Assembly (NCBI GenBank): GCA_001466705.2
Contig: LATX02000123.1
Span: 868,001-932,000 of the forward strand
Reading direction: 5' to 3'
Source: Moniliophthora roreri
Taxonomy: Eukaryota > Basidiomycota > Agaricomycetes > Agaricales > Marasmiaceae
DNA: 64,000 nucleotides
Under the pieces are notes generated by a model, which was given only the letters and a program-made list of their open reading frames with translations, did no database searches and was not told where the DNA came from. A program made the translations under genes and the position numbers. Position 1 is the stretch's first letter; each line of letters opens with the position of its first letter. Of the stretch, positions 32,077-44,508 are shown piece after piece.

Positions 32077-34256
32077 ATGTCTAGATTCGTCAGAGCCTCA
32101 AAATATCGGTAAGGATCTCTCTTTCAAGCGGTCAAAGTCGGGTTTGTCGTGCGTTGCCATCGTTGAGCTGGATGCTGTAGATACGGAGCGATGCGCTGGT
32201 TAAGGCTGGCCATATCTGTGAGTACTGAACTCCATACAAATCAATCGGTCTGATATCTCGTTAAGGAGGTTTCAATTTCGCCGCGAACGGCACCGACTCA
32301 CGTTGTGTCGAGGATTCGAAGATAACACGCCTTAAGGTTGTTCAGATACCGACTTTGACCGCGAATCGACATCCCTGATCTATAAACGAGTGATTGATCA
32401 TCTCATCTTGCAGCCACGTATTCGGACAACCTTCAAAGAAAGAACATGGCATTGAGAACGTCAAAGTGACGAATAGTGCTTGGGATACCAATGTCATTTC
32501 TGCGTCTGGAGTGAGTTTTTGTTTCATTGGTACATCGTAATCTCTTATCGACATTCACTCTGATTCCAGCAATACGTCAGCGTCAATTGGAACGCATCTG
32601 GAGGCGGAGCCTTCGCCATTCTACCCCTTCCATCTCCTTTCCAACCTATCCCGGGGTTCCCGCACAAACTACCCGACAGTCTCCCACTAGCCCGCAGTCA
32701 CACAGCCCCTGTTCTTGACACGGACTGGTCACCCCACAACGACACCCTCGTCGCATCTGGCGGTGAAGATGGAAAAGTGATGATCTGGAAGGTTGAATCT
32801 TCCACCTTTGAGGGTTGGGGTCAGGAAGGCTGGGTTCCGAAAGATTTCGACCCTGTATGGCGGATCGATGCTTCACCCAGAAAGATCGGACAGGTACTCT
32901 TCCACCCAACCGCGGGAAATGTGCTAGCTAGCGCCTCAGGGGAGCACACCGTTAAACTCTGGGATCTTGCTCGTACAGAGGAAGCACGATCGGTTCTTGG
33001 TGGACATGGTGATGCCATTCAAAGTCTCGCGTTCAACTCAACCGGAACATTACTGGCCACTACCTGTCGCGATAGGAAATTGAGGCTATTTGACCCTCGT
33101 ACGGGAGGCGAAGCTGTGCGTGTGACTGATGGTCATGGCGGAATTAAGGGCGCTAGAGTTGTTTGGATGGGAGATCTTGACAAGATTGCTACGACTGGGT
33201 TCAGCAAGATGTCTGAGCGTCAGGTTGGGATTTGGGAGACTGGTGGTCTGGGGAACGTAAAGATGATGCCGGTCGATCAGAGCGCTGGTATTATCATGCC
33301 TTTCTGGTCGGACAACGGAATTCTCTTCCTAGGTACGTCGTGTCTCTTCTCTAGGATTGACCGTCGGATACTGATATTTCCTACAATCCAAAGCTGGAAA
33401 GGGGTGAGTAATGCTATATTGGCCTGAATTTCTGGTGCTGAAGATACTTTTCGCAGCGATGGCAACATTCGATACTATGAGTATGTTGCTGATAATGATT
33501 CACTGCCTGCGCTCGACGAATATAAATCAACTGAGCCTCAGCGTGGAATGTGCTTCCTACCTCGACGTGCACTGAACATCGCTGACAACGAAATTGCCCG
33601 TGCTTACAAGATATCTGGCTCATACATTGAACCCATCGCCTTTATCGTTCCCCGGAAGGTACAATCCGTGACCTTTTGACCTGCAATCTAACTGATGGAT
33701 ACTTTACTAGTCTGATTCTTTCCAGTCCGATATCTTCCCGCCCGCTCTTTCCATCGAACCTTCGCTCTCAGCAGCGGAATTTTTCAATGGAAAGCAAGCA
33801 CCGAGAAATCTGGTCAACCTCGATAGTGGGAAAACATTCGCTGCTGCCGGTCAGCCTGCATCTACACCTGCGCCTACACCTGCAGCAGCTCCGCCTGCTC
33901 AGTCGCCTGTCTCTGCATCCACTCAGCCTTCACCCGCTGCAGTACCGCCGCCTGCAACTGTTTCCAAGTCACTTAGTGCACCACCTGCTCAAGCGGCTTC
34001 TGTTCCCGAGCCTGTTCAGCCCAAGAGCGAACCTGCTAGATTCTCCTCGGGAGATGGAGATGAGATAGTAGGTTTATATCATCTGTACGTGTCATGTTTA
34101 TTGACATACTGGCAGCTTGCTCTCCGTCAGGAAAATGCTCAGCTCAAGTCTGAGCTTCGTGAAGCTCGGGAGCTGATCAGAAACCTAGAACTCCAGGTGG
34201 AGGCCCAACGCGCGAATGCACGAAAGGCAGCCCAGGCCCTCATGGATGCGGCATGA
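32077..34256 (+). CDS. CRN1: Coronin, actin-binding WD40 protein
   Basis: Binds F-actin and Arp2/3 and regulates cortical actin patches. Seven exons close in phase: 32077-32108, 32414-32510, 32570-33332, 33394-33403 (10 nt), 33457-33658, 33726-34067 and 34116-34256, giving 528 aa. The N-terminus MSRFVRASKYRHVFGQ is the coronin signature. WD40 repeats are visible (V-L-D-T-D-W-S-P-H-N-D, S-G-E-H-T-V-K-L-W-D, D-R-K-L-R-L-F-D-P-R). The DUF1900-type extension follows (S-T-E-P-Q-R-G-M-C-F-L-P, Y-I-E-P-I-A-F-I-V-P-R-K), then an Ala/Pro-rich linker and a C-terminal coiled coil (E-N-A-Q-L-K-S-E-L-R to A-L-M-D-A-A), as expected for trimerising short coronins. The first intron is long (305 nt). Intact. 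Confidence 0.95.
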
Positions 34257-34563
34257 AGTTGTGTTATGAGGGATTTGGATAGCAAATGTTGTATTTGGAA
34301 TCTCAAAGTCAAAATTAGTACCATCCCAGGCTGTCATTTACAAGAGAGGTTAGGCCTCTTATGAGATGGAAGTTGAATCCCAGCCATTTGCAGGAAGTCA
34401 GGGCAGGCTTTCCCAGGTATTTATGGGTACCAGCCTGTGCTGACCCATATATTGTCTAAAAGCCTGTCACTACCCATTTGTTGACAGGCTTCCATGGGCT
34501 TTCATAGGTCAGAGTAAGTCAGGGCAGGTTAGGGCAGGTATTGGCAGGCTGGTGCTGACAGTG
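34257..34563. other. Degenerate GGCAGG-rich sequence downstream of coronin
   Basis: Repeated words such as CAGGGCAGG, AGCCTGT and GACAGGCTT occur from about 34330. This is an older repeat into which the hAT element at 34564 inserted; it resumes at 35431. Confidence 0.45.
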
Positions 34564-35422
34564 TAGGGGTGCCAACAGCTCGGCTCGAGCCGCGGCTTGA
34601 GCCGGACCGGAGCTGAGCCGGTATGAGCCGCTCCGCTTAATTGCTCTAGCCGAGCCGTTTAGACAAGTCGCTCCAAGTCGCTTCAGGCGGCTAAGCCACC
34701 AGCTTAGCTGGTTATTTTTTAGAGGGCCCAAGATATGATTTTGTACTGTCTCAACCTCAGAAAAAATGTGAAAGGGAACAAAGATCTGGAGTGGGATGGA
34801 CCAGTAAGGGCTGGGGGTACTATATAGTTACACAGCCACCCATTCTGTGGCTTCAGTAACTGCCATACTGCACATGACAACCATGACGATGACCTTGACA
34901 GTATAAAAAGTCCACTTCTGGTGACCAACACTCTTTCCTGACATTGTACATTCCTTTGCCATCATTTATCAGTAACATGCTTATAATTCTATGCTTTAGT
35001 TGTTCTCTGATCCAGTTTTCAAGATGTCAACAGCTATTTGGATTGGGCAAAGGGTCAAAGGTACACCATATAACTTCTTTTCCTTATTATTGGTCCTTAT
35101 TTTCATTTCATCTAGACCAGTGAGCTCAAGAACATTATCTGATTGAGCTGTTTGCAATTCTCCCACTCCAAACTCTGATCCCTTGTGTCCCACAGCCCTC
35201 TAGTCAACTAGAATCAACTATCATTGTAAACTATATACAAAGAAAATGAAGCCCTTGCATTCCTCAGCCACTTAGAATACCCATACAATCCCATTTCATT
35301 ACATTGCCAAAAACCTGCTTGAGCTATTGGCTTAGCTGTTTGGAGTGGCTCAAGCCATTGAGCCGTTTGGGCAAATGGCTCACTGAGCCAATAGCACCAG
35401 AGCCAAGCTGTTGGCACCCCTA
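34564..35422. mobile_element. Non-autonomous hAT element, 859 bp
   Basis: It begins TAGGGGTGCCAACAGCTC and ends with the inverted form (AGCTGTTGGCACCCCTA). A perfect 8-bp duplication, TGACAGTG, occurs at 34556-34563 and 35423-35430. Both subterminal regions are dense in GAGCCG/CGGCTC or GGCTCA words. No transposase is encoded. The TAGGGGTG ends and 8-bp duplication fit hAT. Confidence 0.92.
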
Positions 35423-35430
35423 TGACAGTG

Positions 35431-37524
35431 GGACAAATTATGGTAGAATAACCATATTATTGATTATAAATGGGCTGATATAGGCTACAATAGGCTATTT
35501 CAGGTGTACAGAGGTAGGGGCAAGGCTGTAGCAGGTCTGCTGTGCAATCAATAATTTTAGAGGATTAAGTGGGTCTAATTCATAGTAGCAATGGACAGAA
35601 TGTTGAAAGGAATGCACTATTTTCACTGAGTCTTGTTGTGTTCAATTGAATATACTGGCCCTGTCTGTACTCACATGTCAGCTATGTATCAGAAATTTGC
35701 TGATAGAATGTAGGGCTGTGTGTCAAAGAATACAGGTAATACATGAATTGCTGCCCAATTATACATTTTGAATTTGTCCACTGTTTCTGTTTATTCCACT
35801 TCTTGACCATGTGTGAGGATCAGACCAGTCCATGTGATGGTAATGGTCTGGACCTCAAATGAGAATTAGATTGAAGGCTTCAAAGAGCCATGAGAACCAG
35901 GGTTTTGAGCAATAAAAAAGTGCTGATTCGACTAAGGAATGTACTATGTAGTTTACTCTTTTAAATACTGTACTTGTAGATCAACAACTAATCTATGAAA
36001 CATGTAAGAGTCAAAGTATGAAAGAAATGAGTGTGAACTTGAATTATAGGAACAAACATAGGGATAAATAAGAGGGCTGAGCCCAGATCATTACACTACC
36101 CTCTCTCAAGGCCAAAGGAAAATGAGGTCTGAATACAAAAAATCATGTGGGCAAAGCATAATTAATCCATTCAAGAATTGACTCCAGGAAGACTGAATTC
36201 AGTTGGAAACAGCAGCTCTTCATCATAAAGGCAATGCTGAGCAAATGGAATTTCATTGACAAATGTATAACTGCAATGTTCCTTTATTAAATGGATGCAT
36301 TGGTCAATGGAGTTGATGTTATTCATTGCACCTGCTTTTAATAGTTGCTTGAATGAGTGCTGGAAGATTAAGGATGGTTTTTTGGAAGTGATGGGAAGAC
36401 CAGTGAATTTACAGTATAGTCAGTCATCCACATCAATGTAGAATGTTTTGGTAAATGAAAAGAATGAGACAGGTGTAAAGTTGACTCTTGTTGCAGAGCA
36501 TGGTTCATCATCCTGTCAAAGCATGTGCCTAGCCAACCACAGTAGTAGTGGCAAAGACTGAATTCTCACCTAAGGTTTGTAGAGAGAAGATATAAGAGGC
36601 TACATGTGACTAGTAGTTGTAGTATATAAAGCACTGTCTATTCAGCTAGCTATACAAGTCCTTATATGTAAATACAAGTATAACTCACATAGAAGTCCAA
36701 GTGGTATACTTACTAAAGAGACAGAAGGAATTCCAGGTGGAACTCAGGAATTAAAGTGGAGCTACACTACCTTATTAAAAATAATTGGAAATATTCCCAC
36801 TATCTTTAGTAGCAGGTCTTGGTCCAAAATTCCTCAGTTTACTAAGCATTTTGACTAAAAGTTCCCACATACTCTTGCCCTGTTCTGCTCTGCTTAGTTT
36901 ACTAAGCAGACTACCAGGAATTCCCATGCACTCTGGCTTGCCCTGCTTTTGTTTGCTTGGTTTACTAAGCACTTGACCAGGAATTCCCACCCACTTTTGC
37001 TTACCTTTGCACTGCCCTGCCACAGTTAAAATCCATATCCATTAGGGCCTAGGTTCTGATTATCTCATATGCCTAGCAAAACATGTTATTTCTTGCTCTG
37101 CCTGTTGATAGAAAGATAGTGGGTGCTTGTTAGGACTATGTGGGAGGAATGGAAAGCATGGCCGAATGACTAGAGAAAGTTGTATGAGGAGTACCATATG
37201 CAGGCGTGTTTGCTGAAGCTATTGGCAACAGCTCTACTGCCTATGGTAAGGAGTTGCACGAGATGAGGGGTCTCATGTGAGGAGTGATTCAGATAGGAGA
37301 TTGCATAGAACAATGTTAATCTTCTACTTAGGTATTGCAGTATTGTACATGCATCTTATATACTAAGTAGTCTATGGCAATGAGGCTAGCACATGTACCT
37401 ACATGAGGACTTTGCGGAACATGCTGCAAGAGAATGTGCCGCAGGCATAGAATTGTGGAGGATGGAAGGAACACAAGGGTAGGAATGTGGATGCAGGGTT
37501 AGCTGCTCTGATACCTCATACGAG
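35431..37524. other. AT-rich repeat region without a gene; probable retroelement relics
   Basis: No reading frame I can support. On the minus strand near 36090-36110 a purine tract (GAGAGAGGGTAG) precedes TGTAATGATC, resembling a polypurine tract and LTR start. An initiator-tRNA-type primer sequence, AGGTATCAGAGC, lies on the minus strand at 37507-37518. Together these suggest an eroded copia-type internal region. Confidence 0.35.
36834..37020. repeat. Minisatellite, three units of about 63 bp
   Basis: Units share TTTACTAAGCA, then GGAATTCCCA and TGCCCTGCT. On the minus strand they read as repeated G-I-P-G-x-x-L-S-K peptides, which I take as incidental. Confidence 0.75.
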
Positions 37525-37840
37525 TGTTCTCGGCTGAGAGGTACAGGCATAACAGTGCTGCTGGTATGGCCCCTACTCCAATTATTTTCCCATGCATGAT
37601 TGGTCTAATAGCTGATCAATATTATACTAGGAAAATAGTATTTACATTACTAGTATAGTACTATAAAGTCTAAGATATTATATAACATTAATACTGTGTA
37701 TGCCCACCATTTGCATGGCCTGCATATGATGTAAAGAGTTGTAAAAGAAATCTATGTGACATGCACTTAGTTGGCACTTGAGCCAATATTTCCAGTTATT
37801 TTTGATAAGGCAGTGTATAAATCTAACAATAGTTTCAACA
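37525..37840 (-). repeat. Copia-type LTR candidate next to the minus-strand copia element
   Basis: On the minus strand it runs TGTTGAAAC to GAGAACA (about 316 bp), preceded by a purine tract (GTGAGAGGGAG) after the copia RNase H frame. This is the expected place of its 3' LTR. The primer-like sequence beyond it suggests the LTR may be shared with another element. Ends are not certain. Confidence 0.45.
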
Positions 37841-37880
37841 CTCCCTCTCACTGAGTGCAGCTAGTATAGTGTGCTAAGCA

Positions 37881-39266
37881 TTAGGATGAAGATGAATAAA
37901 ATTCAAGCCCAAGATGTTTTCTGAATTCTAAGAATTTGACATGGCCAAGATTCTTAGTAAACATATCAGCTGGATTGTAATCTCCACTAATAAAGAGTAG
38001 TTCAACTTTTCCTTGTTCAACACATTCACAAACATAGTGATAATGAATATCAATGTGTTTAGTTCTGTGTTCTTGAACAGAATTAGAAGCGATAAATATC
38101 GAGCCTTGGTTGTCTCTACAGATTGGAATTGCTTTGAGTGGCATAGCCAATTCCATAAGAAGAGAATTCATCCATGCAGCTTGATGACTGCAATTAGAAA
38201 GAGACATATATTCAGCTTCAGTAGAAGATAAAGCAATGGTTTTCTGCTCATAAGATTGCCAGCTGGAGATTCCATTTGCTAGTTTATAAAAGTACTCAGT
38301 CACAGAGTGGTACTTAATGGGGTTAGCAACCCAATCTGAATCTGTATATGCTAATAATCCTTTTTTTGAAGGTCCATCATAGATTAGTGCATAGTTAGAT
38401 GTTCCAGCCAAATAGCAACAAATATAAAGTGCTTTGTTTAGATGTTCTTGGGAAGAATTTACAGAAAATTGCAATAGAGGTGTTACAGCATATGCAATAT
38501 CAGGTTGAGTACTTAACATAATGTAAAGTAATGACCCAATTACTGACTGAAACTTAGAGTCTACAGGATCTTTATTTTTCACAGGTTTATAGCCTGCTGG
38601 AGGTGGTGTTTTAGCTGGTTTAGCATTTGTCATTCCAAAATGTTGCAGCACTTTTTCAAGGTATGGTATTTGATCTATTAAGATCTTATGACCTTTTTGA
38701 TGAATGGACATACACAGGAATTCTTTGACATTACTAAGATCTTGACATTCCCACATCTTCATGAAGTCAGCCTTCTTTTGGGTGACAAATTTCAGATCTG
38801 GTCTGATAAACAAGGCATCATCTACATAAAATAATTGCTATTATGAGATGTCTCTGATTGTCTCAATAGATAAATATGCCTGCACCAGAAATCAAATGTT
38901 TAAGGTCTAATTTCTTTATGGATTTTGTAAGTGCTCTCTACCAAACTAGAGCAGCTTGTTTTAGTCTATAGATAGATTAGTGCAAGTTTAGAACTTTATG
39001 TTCTTTGCCTTTGACTTTAAAACCTTCAGGTTGTTCTATGTAGATTTCTTCATCAAGTTTGCCATATAAGAATGTGCTCTTTACATCTAAAGTTGAGATA
39101 TACTAGTTTTTGAGAGCTGCTAATGCAAGCATTATGCAAACAGACTCATATTGAACAACTGGTAAGAAGATCTCATCAAAATCTATACCTTCAACTTGTG
39201 AGAAACCTTTGGCTACAAGTTGAGCTTTCTTTTGACCATCAGATTTGATGTCAAATACCCATCTGT
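37881..39266 (-). pseudogene. pol: Ty1/copia pol, RT and RNase H part (minus strand)
   Basis: The 3' part of a copia polyprotein. Residues run from R-W-V-F-D-I-K-S-D-G (39240) through RT (L-D-V-K-S-T-F-L-Y-G-K-L-D-E-E-I) to an open 310-codon stretch (37881-38813). That stretch carries A-Y-T-D-S-D-W, L-S-S-T-E-A-E-Y and K-H-I-D-I-H-Y-H, the RNase H signatures of copia. The RT half has stops (e.g. K-N-*-Y-I, L-H-*-S-I). It is interrupted at 39266 by gypsy copy 2 and resumes at 50334: removing one TCTGT joins P-P-D-H-K-T-V-K-N to R-W-V-F-D-I-K exactly. Confidence 0.93.
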
Positions 39267-39702
39267 TGTTACGTTTTTCCTACTCTGTCTCTATGCTTCC
39301 CTTTCTGATTGGACATATACACTTTCCTGGTACCCCTTTTCCTATTGCTTCTATGCTTCTTCTTCTATCGGACTTATTACACCTCCCTAGCACCCCTTTT
39401 CCTCATCAGAACACTTAGCTATATCCCGACTCTGTTGGTATTTATTATCATATCATCATAGTCATTGGACGTTTGTATAATGTAGATTACATGATAGGTT
39501 GTACTGTATTTAAGCACTCAAGCTAGGACTCTGAGTCCTTAGCTTGACCTAGTTAATATTACTTGTGTCACTGCCATGATTGAGGACCTCTGAACTTCAG
39601 CATCCACTGAATGAACTCTAACTTGAACTTGAGAACTGCTTGCGAAGGGGCTTCACCTTTCATAAGTAGTTGAGTTGATGTTGCTGCACAAGTAATGTAA
39701 CA
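39267..39702 (+). repeat. 5' LTR (type A) of gypsy copy 2
   Basis: 436 bp, TGTTACG...ATGTAACA. TATTTAAG and TTAGCTTGACCT are present; the latter matches the primer site just after the LTR (AGGTCAAGCTGA) except for one C-to-T change. Confidence 0.96.
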
Positions 39703-39789
39703 CAAGGTCAAGCTGATCGATTGCCAACCTATCAAGGTTTAGGCATCACTTAGGAGAACAAGACACCACCACAGATGGAATCCCAGATC

Positions 39790-40132
39790 GAGAAGGACAT
39801 TGCAGGAGCAGAGGAGCGCTGGCATGGGTTACAAACCCAATCCATATCGAATCCAGGTGGATGAGCAATCCCACCATTAACCCAGGCATCCTGCAGAGAA
39901 TTATTGACCCCCTCACCACTGCCATTGCTAATGAATCCATCACCAACAGAGATACCAGAAGAGGGCCTTGAAACAAGGAGAACCTTGACCCTGTTATCCA
40001 TCACAACTGGCTTAGAGGAGATCAGATCTGAAGCAGAAATGTCTCCTTCTACACTGAAGAAGCCTGAACTCGATACATCGAATACCTCCTTGACCTCAGC
40101 AGAGAAATCGGACCCCTTTCAATGCCTCCTTC
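39790..40132 (+). pseudogene. gag: gypsy copy 2, leader and N-terminal gag fragment
   Basis: This matches 14650-14990 of copy 1 (L-T-P-S-P-L-P region and S-D-P-F-Q-C-L-L-H-A) with many transitions. It stops abruptly where the foreign block begins. Confidence 0.8.
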
Positions 40133-40398
40133 ATGCTGATATGCATAACTTTTACCTTTTATTTCGCACGCAAATAGAGAATATTTTGCACTTTTATGGT
40201 TGAAAATGACATATACAAGGGAATTGAGGACTAGTGTGAGCCCTGAGCAGCTAGTCAAAGCAAGTAGTAGAGAAGGATATAAAATATTAGCAGAGTAATG
40301 GTTGATGGGTATCTGACCACTGCTAGTATGAAAATAAACAGTGAATCTGAACACAGAGGAGCATCCCAAAACCTGTAGGGAACCACACCACATAATAC

Positions 40399-40872
40399 TT
40401 CTCTATCAAAAGCATACCAAAGGGAATATTTTCACTTTTAACAATGTTTTCAATCCATACCCAGCTTGAAGGAAGAATAAAAGCCTTCAATGATACACAT
40501 ATGAGAATATTGTCGAGAAACAGATATGAAACAGAGGATGACAAATTATTGGCAAGAGATACTCAAGATACTAAATATCAAATTGAAGAATGAAATAGAT
40601 GATCAGCTACCAGAAGGGTGCCTGTATCATGGAAATTATACTTCTCTATCAAAAGCATACCAAAGGGAATATTTTCACTTTTAACAATATTTTCAATCTA
40701 TACCCAACTTGAAGGAAGAATAAAAGCTTTCAATGATACACATACAAGAATATTATTGAGAAATGGATATGAAACAGAGGATGACAAATTATTGGCAAGA
40801 GATACTCAAGATACCAAATATCAAATTGAAGAATGAAATAGATGATCAGCTACCAGAAGGGTGCCTGTATCA
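40399..40872 (+). repeat. Tandem duplication, about 240-bp unit, plus a diverged third copy
   Basis: CTTCTCTATCAAAAGCATAC starts units at about 40399 and 40639; a third, diverged unit starts near 41285. Each contains GAAGGAAGAATA and GAAACAGAGGATGAC. A preceding block (GATATAAAATATTAGCAGAG) at 40277 is also repeated at 41152, right after the n. Confidence 0.8.
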
Positions 40873-41810
40873 TGGAAAAATGGAAGACAAAGCTGTATGA
40901 CAAGAAACCAGCATGGCTGAGCTTACACATATACTTTAAACATAGAGATGGAAGCATATTATGCATCTCTAGAGCAGATGATAGTAGACAGAGAAGGAAG
41001 GAACCATGTGGAGCAGCATGGAAGTATAATATTTTCAAACAGAGTCAGAAGGAGAGCCATTTGATAGAGAAAATTGCAAACAGTTAGTGTCAGAAGACTG
41101 CACAATTGTTATAGAAAAAGAATAAAAGAGATTATGGCTATGAAGCCTGANGATATAAAATATTAGCAGAGTAATGGTTGATGGTAGGCCATACAAGGGT
41201 ACCCAACCACTGCTAGTATGAAAATAAACAGCGAATCTGAATACAGAGGAGCATCTCAAAACCTGTAGGGAACCACACCACATCACACCTCTCTATCAAA
41301 AGCTTACCAAAGGGAATATTTTCAATTTTAAACAATATTTTCAAACCACACCCGACTTGAAGGAAGAATAGAAGCCTTCGATGATACATCAATGAGAATA
41401 TTACCAGGAAACAGATATGAAACAGAGAATGACAAATTATCAGCGGGGGATACTCGAGATACTGATATCAAATTAGACAAATGAAATAGACGATCGGTTA
41501 CTGGAAAGGTGCCTGTATCACAGAAAGCAGAAGACAAAGCTGTATGATGAGAAGATAGCACAGTTGAGCTTACGCGTACACTTTAGAGGAGAAATAGAAG
41601 CATATTACACATCCACAGAGCAGATGACAATAGATAGAGAAGGAAGGAACCATGCAGAGTGGCATGGAAGTATAATATTTTCAAATGGAGTCGGAAGGAG
41701 AGCTGTTTGATTGAGGAAATTGCAAATGATTAGTGTCAGGAGACTGTGCAATCATCATAGAAAAAGAATAAAAGAGATTATGGCTATGAAGCCTGACTAC
41801 AATTGGACAC

Positions 41811-42553
41811 TGTGACAGAGAAATTACCAAACACAGCTCAGTTTATATAATATTTAGCACCCAACTCAGTTTTATTTGTATGTGTGACAGATATATTAGA
41901 TTATTTATGTTGTAGGGTATATAAGGGGATGTGTTTTGTAGGTGGAAAGCAGGAGAGATACTGCCCACTGATTACCAGAGTGTATGACGTTGTTGTTCAG
42001 GTAGAAGAGCTACCAGCAAATCAGTATTTTTCAACTACTTCAGGCTCTAGCTTATTTAGTTGTGCAAGAGGCACAGGCTAGTTGAGACCTGAGATTGTAA
42101 CCCAAACCAGAGATATAAATAAAAGCTAGAAAGAGCTTAGTTTTTAACGCAAGAGGCATGTTTTCTGATAAGAAGAATATTGTATCAGTTTACCAAGAGG
42201 GTAGCTGACGTGCATCAGTATAGTCTGGTGTTTTGACGTGAATCAGAGAGGGTTTCAGGCTAGCAGTGTCTAGAAGATTTGTCCTCTTGAGAATCATTGC
42301 AGAACATAGCTAAGAGAGCTATATTCAGGTACAAGAGGTACCTTTGTTCTCGCTTAGAAGAAGTTTATTCTTTGGGCAGTTTCTAGTCAAACATCGATAC
42401 CAGTATTTGCTTTGAAGTGATTAATAAAACTATAAACCCATAAATATTATACAAAACAAACACCAATCTCGATCTGAGAAGTTGTTTTGAAGGCATTCAT
42501 CTCTGAACTACTGAGCGAGACATTGAGAAATTATTCTTGACGTTGTGGTAACA
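41811..42553 (+). repeat. LTR-like sequence
   Basis: It starts TGTGACAGAG, has a TATA box (GTATATAAGG near 41918), polyadenylation-like AATAAAAGC (42117) and AATAAAACT (42424), and ends near TGGTAACAGTGAACC, which resembles an initiator-tRNA primer site. No partner LTR or gene was found. Confidence 0.35.
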
Positions 42554-43642
42554 GTGAACCACGCCGAACCAACTCACAAACAAAACTGAGAATCAAGAAC
42601 TTATATATATACCTTTTTTAGGGGTATTTTAGCACCACAGGCCTCGTGTTTTCATAGTAGAGGCATAGGTTTTTGAGCATCTTCACCGTCACTATTAAGT
42701 TTGGTATATAGTCTTATATCTCAACTAGGTCTACTCTGAGTCCCTAGGGCCTGACATGAGGAGGAAAATCTGATCAGATGTGATTTCTCTACACAAACAA
42801 TAGCCACATACAAATATCGCATAGTGATAGGGCAGATTCCTCTTGCTCCTACCTACAAAACTGTCCTTATATACTGCTGGAAACAAATATCTACAATAAA
42901 ATTATAATAATAGGTATATATTGTACTGGTCACAGAAAAAAAATCACAAAATGAACATATATGGGTTCAGTCCCATGTCACAACAGTAATCCCATACTAT
43001 ATATGGGTATGCAGGTCACCAATAAATACAATCTTGAGTATCAGAAGCATGACTCGAGCTAGGCCCTCCATGTGGTATATGGGTATCTAGGTTTGGAATC
43101 CATTGCTACTGCCTAGGAGTTCCTTATCCTGTTTTTCAATGGTCAGAAATACTCTCAACTTCCATAGGAGTCATTATGTATTTCCTTGTTCTGTCTGTCC
43201 TATCTGACTGACTCATGCTTATCTCTCATGTTTCTTTTCTTGTCTATCAGTCATATCTGATTTCTGTCTTATCACTTTCCTTCTATCTTTGGAGGATTAT
43301 GGCATCACCCTCTTGGAATGCAGAGTGATCATATACTTGAGCTAATACTCCATTATATACATGATTTGGATATCATTGTATCTTTTCTCTTGGTATATCA
43401 TAGGTATCATCCCAAGCTTGAAGGAGCTTGCTGAGAGTAATTGAAGATTGTTTAAAAGTGAAATATCCCCTTGATATACCATATATATGTTCAACTACCA
43501 ATGTGTCTCTCTTGAACACACCATATAGAGGTCCCTACAGGTTTCAGAAGGCTCAATGCACAATATTGAGAGTCTATAAGTGACTTGGTACCCATGTGGA
43601 GCATACTGTAAGTACAATTAACTTATAGCTTCATGCCATCAN

Positions 43643-44508
43643 TAGTAGCAGCAGAAAAGGAAGTAAAAGCGGCACTGCCCAGAGCTTTCACTGGACATCA
43701 AAAGAATGTGAAGAAGTTCCTTAGAGAAGTACAATTGTACATCGCCCTTAACTCCAAAACGTTTACTACAGACCGAATGAAGAAGCTTTTCTTCCTCTCT
43801 TACATGACTGATGGCCCAGAAGAGTTCTGGAAGAACGACAAGACAGATCTTTTACTTGCATTTGATCCAGAAGCAGAGAAGGTCTCGTGGATAGACTTCG
43901 TAGAGGATTTCAAAACATCTTTTGAACTCCTTGACACCGCTCTGGAAGCCCAGTTGAACCTTTGAGACTTGAAGATGAAGGAAAGAGCCGATGAATACAT
44001 GTATCAGTTCTCTTATTTGGCCAAACAGACCAGATACAATGACACTGCACAGATTGTAGTGTTCAAACAAGGGTTACCCAAAAGTTTGGTTCTAAAGATT
44101 ATGACCTGACCTGAAGGAACACCCACCAACATCAAGGACTGGATGAATGCTGCAATCCTCTTTGATAAGAGCTACAAACAGGCCCAAGAATACAGAAGGA
44201 CATGGGATGAGGACAATGGAAGGAAGCCGAATCAAAGTTTCCAGAAGAAGGAAGAAGTCGCCATCAAGCAGATTTTGGAGGTAGACTGAAAGGAATACAT
44301 GGCGAAGGGACTATGCTTCTGCTGCAGCCAAGGAGGTCATCGGATCAGAGACTGCCCAGACAGTCTGAAGAAGGATGAAAGGAAGAAAGAAGAGCTGAAG
44401 AAGCTGACTAGAGAAGAATGATATGCCAAGATTAAGGCATTGGTTAACGACCAGCCGGAAGAAGAAAAGAATTCATTGATTGATCTTATGGAACTGGAGG
44501 GTTTTTGA
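43643..44508 (+). pseudogene. gag: gypsy copy 2 gag, remaining part
   Basis: This resumes at V-A-A-E-K-E-V-K-A-A-L-P-R-A-F-T-G, with EEFWKNDKTDLLLAF and FVEDFKTSF. The knuckle reads C-F-C-C-S-Q-G-G-H-R-I-R-D-C. TGA stops at 44107 and 44287 are in the same places as in copy 1; TGA replaces the Arg codon after L-N-L (43963). It ends at the same G GGT TTT TGA site (stop 44506-44508). Confidence 0.88.

Larger units (their letters stand above)
40133..43641. other. Foreign repeat block inside gypsy copy 2, with assembly joins
   Basis: Copy 1 has no counterpart to this 3.5 kb. It contains direct repeats, an LTR-like stretch and AT-rich sequence with no supportable gene. Single n bases at 41151 and 43642 indicate joins. 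It may be a nested element or a scaffolding error. Confidence 0.5.

Noticed and set aside
36775..37023. 82-codon frame with repeated G-I-P-G peptides
   Set aside because: This is the translation of a minisatellite in a gene-poor repeat region, without start context.
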